A stretch of DNA of 16,959 bases, from the NCBI GenBank assembly GCA_934700615.1, contig CAKUXR010000040.1:1-16959 (forward strand), written 5' to 3'. The position numbers and the translations under genes were made by a program. Numbering within the stretch: position 1 is the first letter of the stretch; each line of letters begins with the position of its first letter. Origin of the DNA: an uncultured Bacteroidales bacterium. GTDB lineage: Bacteria > Bacteroidota > Bacteroidia > Bacteroidales > UBA932. This document shows positions 15,569 through 16,959 of the stretch, piece after piece. The notes beneath the pieces were generated by a model, which saw only the letters and a program-made list of their open reading frames with translations, was not told the DNA's origin and did not search any database.

Positions 15569-15590
15569 TTCTATGTTATACGGCATAGAA
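15569..15590. promoter_or_regulatory. Inverted repeat upstream of sbcD, candidate operator
   Basis: TTCTATG (15569-15575) and CATAGAA (15584-15590) are perfect 7-bp inverted repeats separated by 8 bp. They lie in the gap between the WYL regulator and sbcD, about 57-78 nt upstream of the sbcD start. Size and spacing suit a dimeric WYL/HTH regulator. CAAATTTG at 15614-15621 is a one-mismatch -7 box located just upstream on the leftward strand, so a bound protein would sit at about +17 to +38 of that transcript. Nothing else clear is seen in 15513-15679. Confidence 0.4.
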
Positions 15591-15679
15591 CGAGAAATCT
15601 TACAGGGAAATAGCAAATTTGTTTGAATTCCATAAGTGACTCCTTTTATAATATTTTATACAATGCAAGGAGCGAAAAC

Positions 15680-16666
15680 TTACATCTTCAAGAGTTTCTC
15701 GACACTTGGAACCTTCAATTTGCAGGATGCCCTTGAAACGCCGTCATATTCATCTCTCATGCCATTGATGATTTTCTTCATCTCATTCCTGACATTGTCG
15801 GGATAAAGGACTTCCATAAAGTTGCCATACCTGCAGATTTCCTGATAAAAGTCATCGGTGGTGTGAAGCTGGTATGAAAAAATGGTGTAACCGTCTTCCG
15901 GACAGTCATATAGCATCCTCTGGCTCTGATGCAAAGGGGTGTGCTTCAGATAGTAATTGTATTTCGCCCAGACAAAAATTATGACATTTTTCGGCTTCGC
16001 TGCTCCCGACGGGAAGGTTGCCGTGCCAATGTTGTCTGCCATAAAATCTTCAGGACTGAAGTCCTTGGGATACGTGAACCTTTTCTCTAGGATCTTGAGA
16101 TTCTTCATTCTGTCAGCGTCCAGAGCGTATGACCGGATACTTCTGCTGTTGCCGCTCTCAAGAGGCCCGATGACTTTCCAATGCTGTCTGAACAATTTCA
16201 CGAAATATGGCCGTATCGTGACATTGACAGGATTCTCCCAATAATCCTCGTAATCGAAACTGAGCATGCGGTTTTGTTTTATGGCATCAAGGACTTCGTC
16301 CAGATACTCTCTGGCGGACGGAACATCTTCCAGCAGAATCCTGTCCCGGATGGATGTGTTGGTAATGAGCTTATTCTGCATTGAAATGGTTCCCAGCAGC
16401 CATTTCCTCACGCTGTCTTCTCCCGGACGTGAGACAATCTGATAGTTGGAGTTGGAGCCTGCCTTGTTTACCTGGATGCTGATACCGTATTCGTCCTCAA
16501 TCTTATTGATCCAGTTGAAGACAGTTTTTCTGGTCATGGCGGTCCCCGGATACGGATTGATGTCTGTGTTTTTCCAGCTTTCCTGAATTTCCTTCAGGGT
16601 TCGTGGCTGGCTGAGAAGTTCTATGAGCCAGACGTGTTTGTTCCTGGTATCGCTGTCTTCAAACAT
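15680..16666 (-). CDS. WYL-domain transcriptional regulator with N-terminal HTH
   Basis: A 328-residue protein. Residues about 5-80 form a winged helix-turn-helix (RNKHVWLIELL, MTRKTVFNWINKIEDEYGISI). Residues about 122-195 are a WYL domain, whose core reads FRQHWKVIGPLE in place of the canonical RWYLIG, with a likely ligand-contacting Arg178. The remaining ~115 residues are the usual C-terminal extension for dimer contacts. WYL regulators bind nucleic acids or nucleotides and often control defence operons (BrxR and CapW are characterised relatives), usually as repressors. It is upstream of sbcD on the same strand with a 167-bp gap. A -7 box lies just before its start and a palindrome before sbcD. 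A local regulator of the cassette is the likely role. Confidence 0.9.
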   Translation of the reverse strand: MFEDSDTRNKHVWLIELLSQPRTLKEIQESWKNTDINPYPGTAMTRKTVFNWINKIEDEYGISIQVNKAGSNSNYQIVSRPGEDSVRKWLLGTISMQNKLITNTSIRDRILLEDVPSAREYLDEVLDAIKQNRMLSFDYEDYWENPVNVTIRPYFVKLFRQHWKVIGPLESGNSRSIRSYALDADRMKNLKILEKRFTYPKDFSPEDFMADNIGTATFPSGAAKPKNVIIFVWAKYNYYLKHTPLHQSQRMLYDCPEDGYTIFSYQLHTTDDFYQEICRYGNFMEVLYPDNVRNEMKKIINGMRDEYDGVSRASCKLKVPSVEKLLKM

Positions 16667-16684
16667 AATTTTCGTGAGTTTTTA

Positions 16685-16692
16685 CAAATTTA
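16685..16692 (-). promoter_or_regulatory. -7 box of the WYL regulator promoter
   Basis: Read leftward the sequence is TAAATTTG, matching TAnnTTTG. It would start transcription near 16678, giving a short leader of about 12 nt before ATG 16666. No good -33 TTTG lies at the usual spacing, which suits a weak or regulated promoter. Confidence 0.5.
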
Positions 16693-16708
16693 TGCAATTT
16701 TCTATAAT

Positions 16709-16740
16709 GAGGCCGACCCAAAAGGGTTGGTCTCTTTTTT
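16709..16740 (+). terminator. Orphan rightward rho-independent terminator
   Basis: GAGGCCGACCC (16709-16719) pairs with GGGTTGGTCTC (16724-16734) as an 11-bp stem with two G-T pairs around an AAAA loop, followed by six T residues. It terminates rightward transcription, but no rightward gene precedes it; the neighbour is the leftward WYL gene. It probably belonged to a gene replaced when the cassette was inserted. Confidence 0.65.
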
Positions 16741-16752
16741 ATATAGGGTGTC

Positions 16753-16879
16753 GTAGAGTTGTCGGAAGGCTCCGCCAGAGTTCCGCTTCGCTCCATCCAC
16801 CCTCCGGAACTTCGTTCCTCCGGGAGCCGCTCACGAGGCCGCGGCCGGCCACGCTCTGTCGGAGCCTTCCGGCAACTAC
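16753..16879. repeat. Structured element closed by a long imperfect inverted repeat
   Basis: The left arm 16753-16780 and right arm 16854-16879 are inverted copies: GTAG-(AG)-TTG, one T/C difference that pairs as G-U in RNA, a perfect 12-bp core CGGAAGGCTCCG, one mismatch, then CAGAG. The 73-nt interior is very GC-rich. It contains GGAAC-TTC-GTTCC (16806-16818) and the palindrome GGCCGCGGCC (16837-16846). The composition differs sharply from its AT-rich surroundings. It may be a small palindromic mobile repeat or the core of a structured RNA. Confidence 0.65.
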
Positions 16880-16959
16880 ACGGCTGACTTCATTGCCGGT
16901 TTTTCAGCAACAAGTGCCATACTTTGAGCCTGCTTGTGCTTGGACTTTGCTTTATAAGC
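16876..16959 (-). CDS. Possible C-terminus of a leftward gene running off the window
   Basis: A leftward frame enters from the window edge and ends in TAG at 16876-16878. The 27 visible residues are Lys/Ala/Gln-rich (KAKSKHKQAQSMALVAEKP). The stop codon lies inside the right arm of the inverted repeat element, so the repeat may form the gene's 3' end or have been inserted at it. Too short to identify, and it may not be coding. Confidence 0.28.
   Translation of the reverse strand, partial: AYKAKSKHKQAQSMALVAEKPAMKSAV

Noticed and set aside
1..16959. CRISPR array, tRNA, rRNA or complete insertion sequence
   Set aside because: No regularly spaced direct repeats, no cloverleaf with a recognisable T-loop, and no transposase gene were seen.

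Overview
The window looks like a chromosomal stretch of a Bacteroidota, most likely an intestinal or rumen Bacteroidales. Several -7 boxes fit the Bacteroidota consensus TAnnTTTG, starts lack strong Shine-Dalgarno sequences, and there is an ECF sigma / small membrane protein / LTxxQ-protein / lipoprotein cluster, a truncated DUF4143 ATPase and a group II intron tail of the type common in Bacteroides relatives. The genus cannot be fixed from sequence alone.

Left region (1-3127, + strand): the end of an unrecognised protein, then a tightly packed operon with overlapping or near-overlapping genes. It encodes an ECF sigma factor, a 107-residue single-pass membrane protein that is the probable anti-sigma factor, a secreted LTxxQ (Spy/CpxP-like) protein, and a lipoprotein fusing an FGE-like fold to an alpha/beta hydrolase. 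This reads as an envelope-stress or surface-response unit.

Scar region (3128-4479): a dense run of gene wreckage. It holds the 3' end of a leftward gene with its own terminator, abutting at about 3519/3520 the 3' end of a rightward DUF4143 ATPase gene. Next come the last ~75 nt of a group II intron (part of domain V and all of domain VI), then a MNT nucleotidyltransferase gene with a good promoter but a UGA inside its catalytic motif, and finally the first ~20 codons of its HEPN partner.

Cassette (4480-16666): this is the main object of interest. A leftward operon encodes ClpP-like protease -> MoxR AAA+ ATPase -> DUF2201-like VWA protein -> unknown 210-residue protein. Divergent from it is a 935-residue protein with an AlbA_2 (Schlafen-like) domain and a C-terminal WYL-like domain. 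Convergent with that gene, 7 bp away, is a leftward SbcD-SbcC nuclease pair, with a WYL-domain HTH regulator upstream on the same strand. The gene content (WYL regulator, Mre11/Rad50-type nuclease, AlbA/WYL protein, AAA+/VWA/protease module) together with flanking wreckage suggests a composite defence or nucleic-acid-stress system. That is inference; conserved synteny would have to be shown.

Right edge (16667-16959): a -7 box for the regulator, an orphan rightward terminator, a ~127-bp element closed by a 26-28 nt imperfect inverted repeat, and possibly the last 27 codons of a leftward gene. No rRNA, tRNA or CRISPR array was seen.
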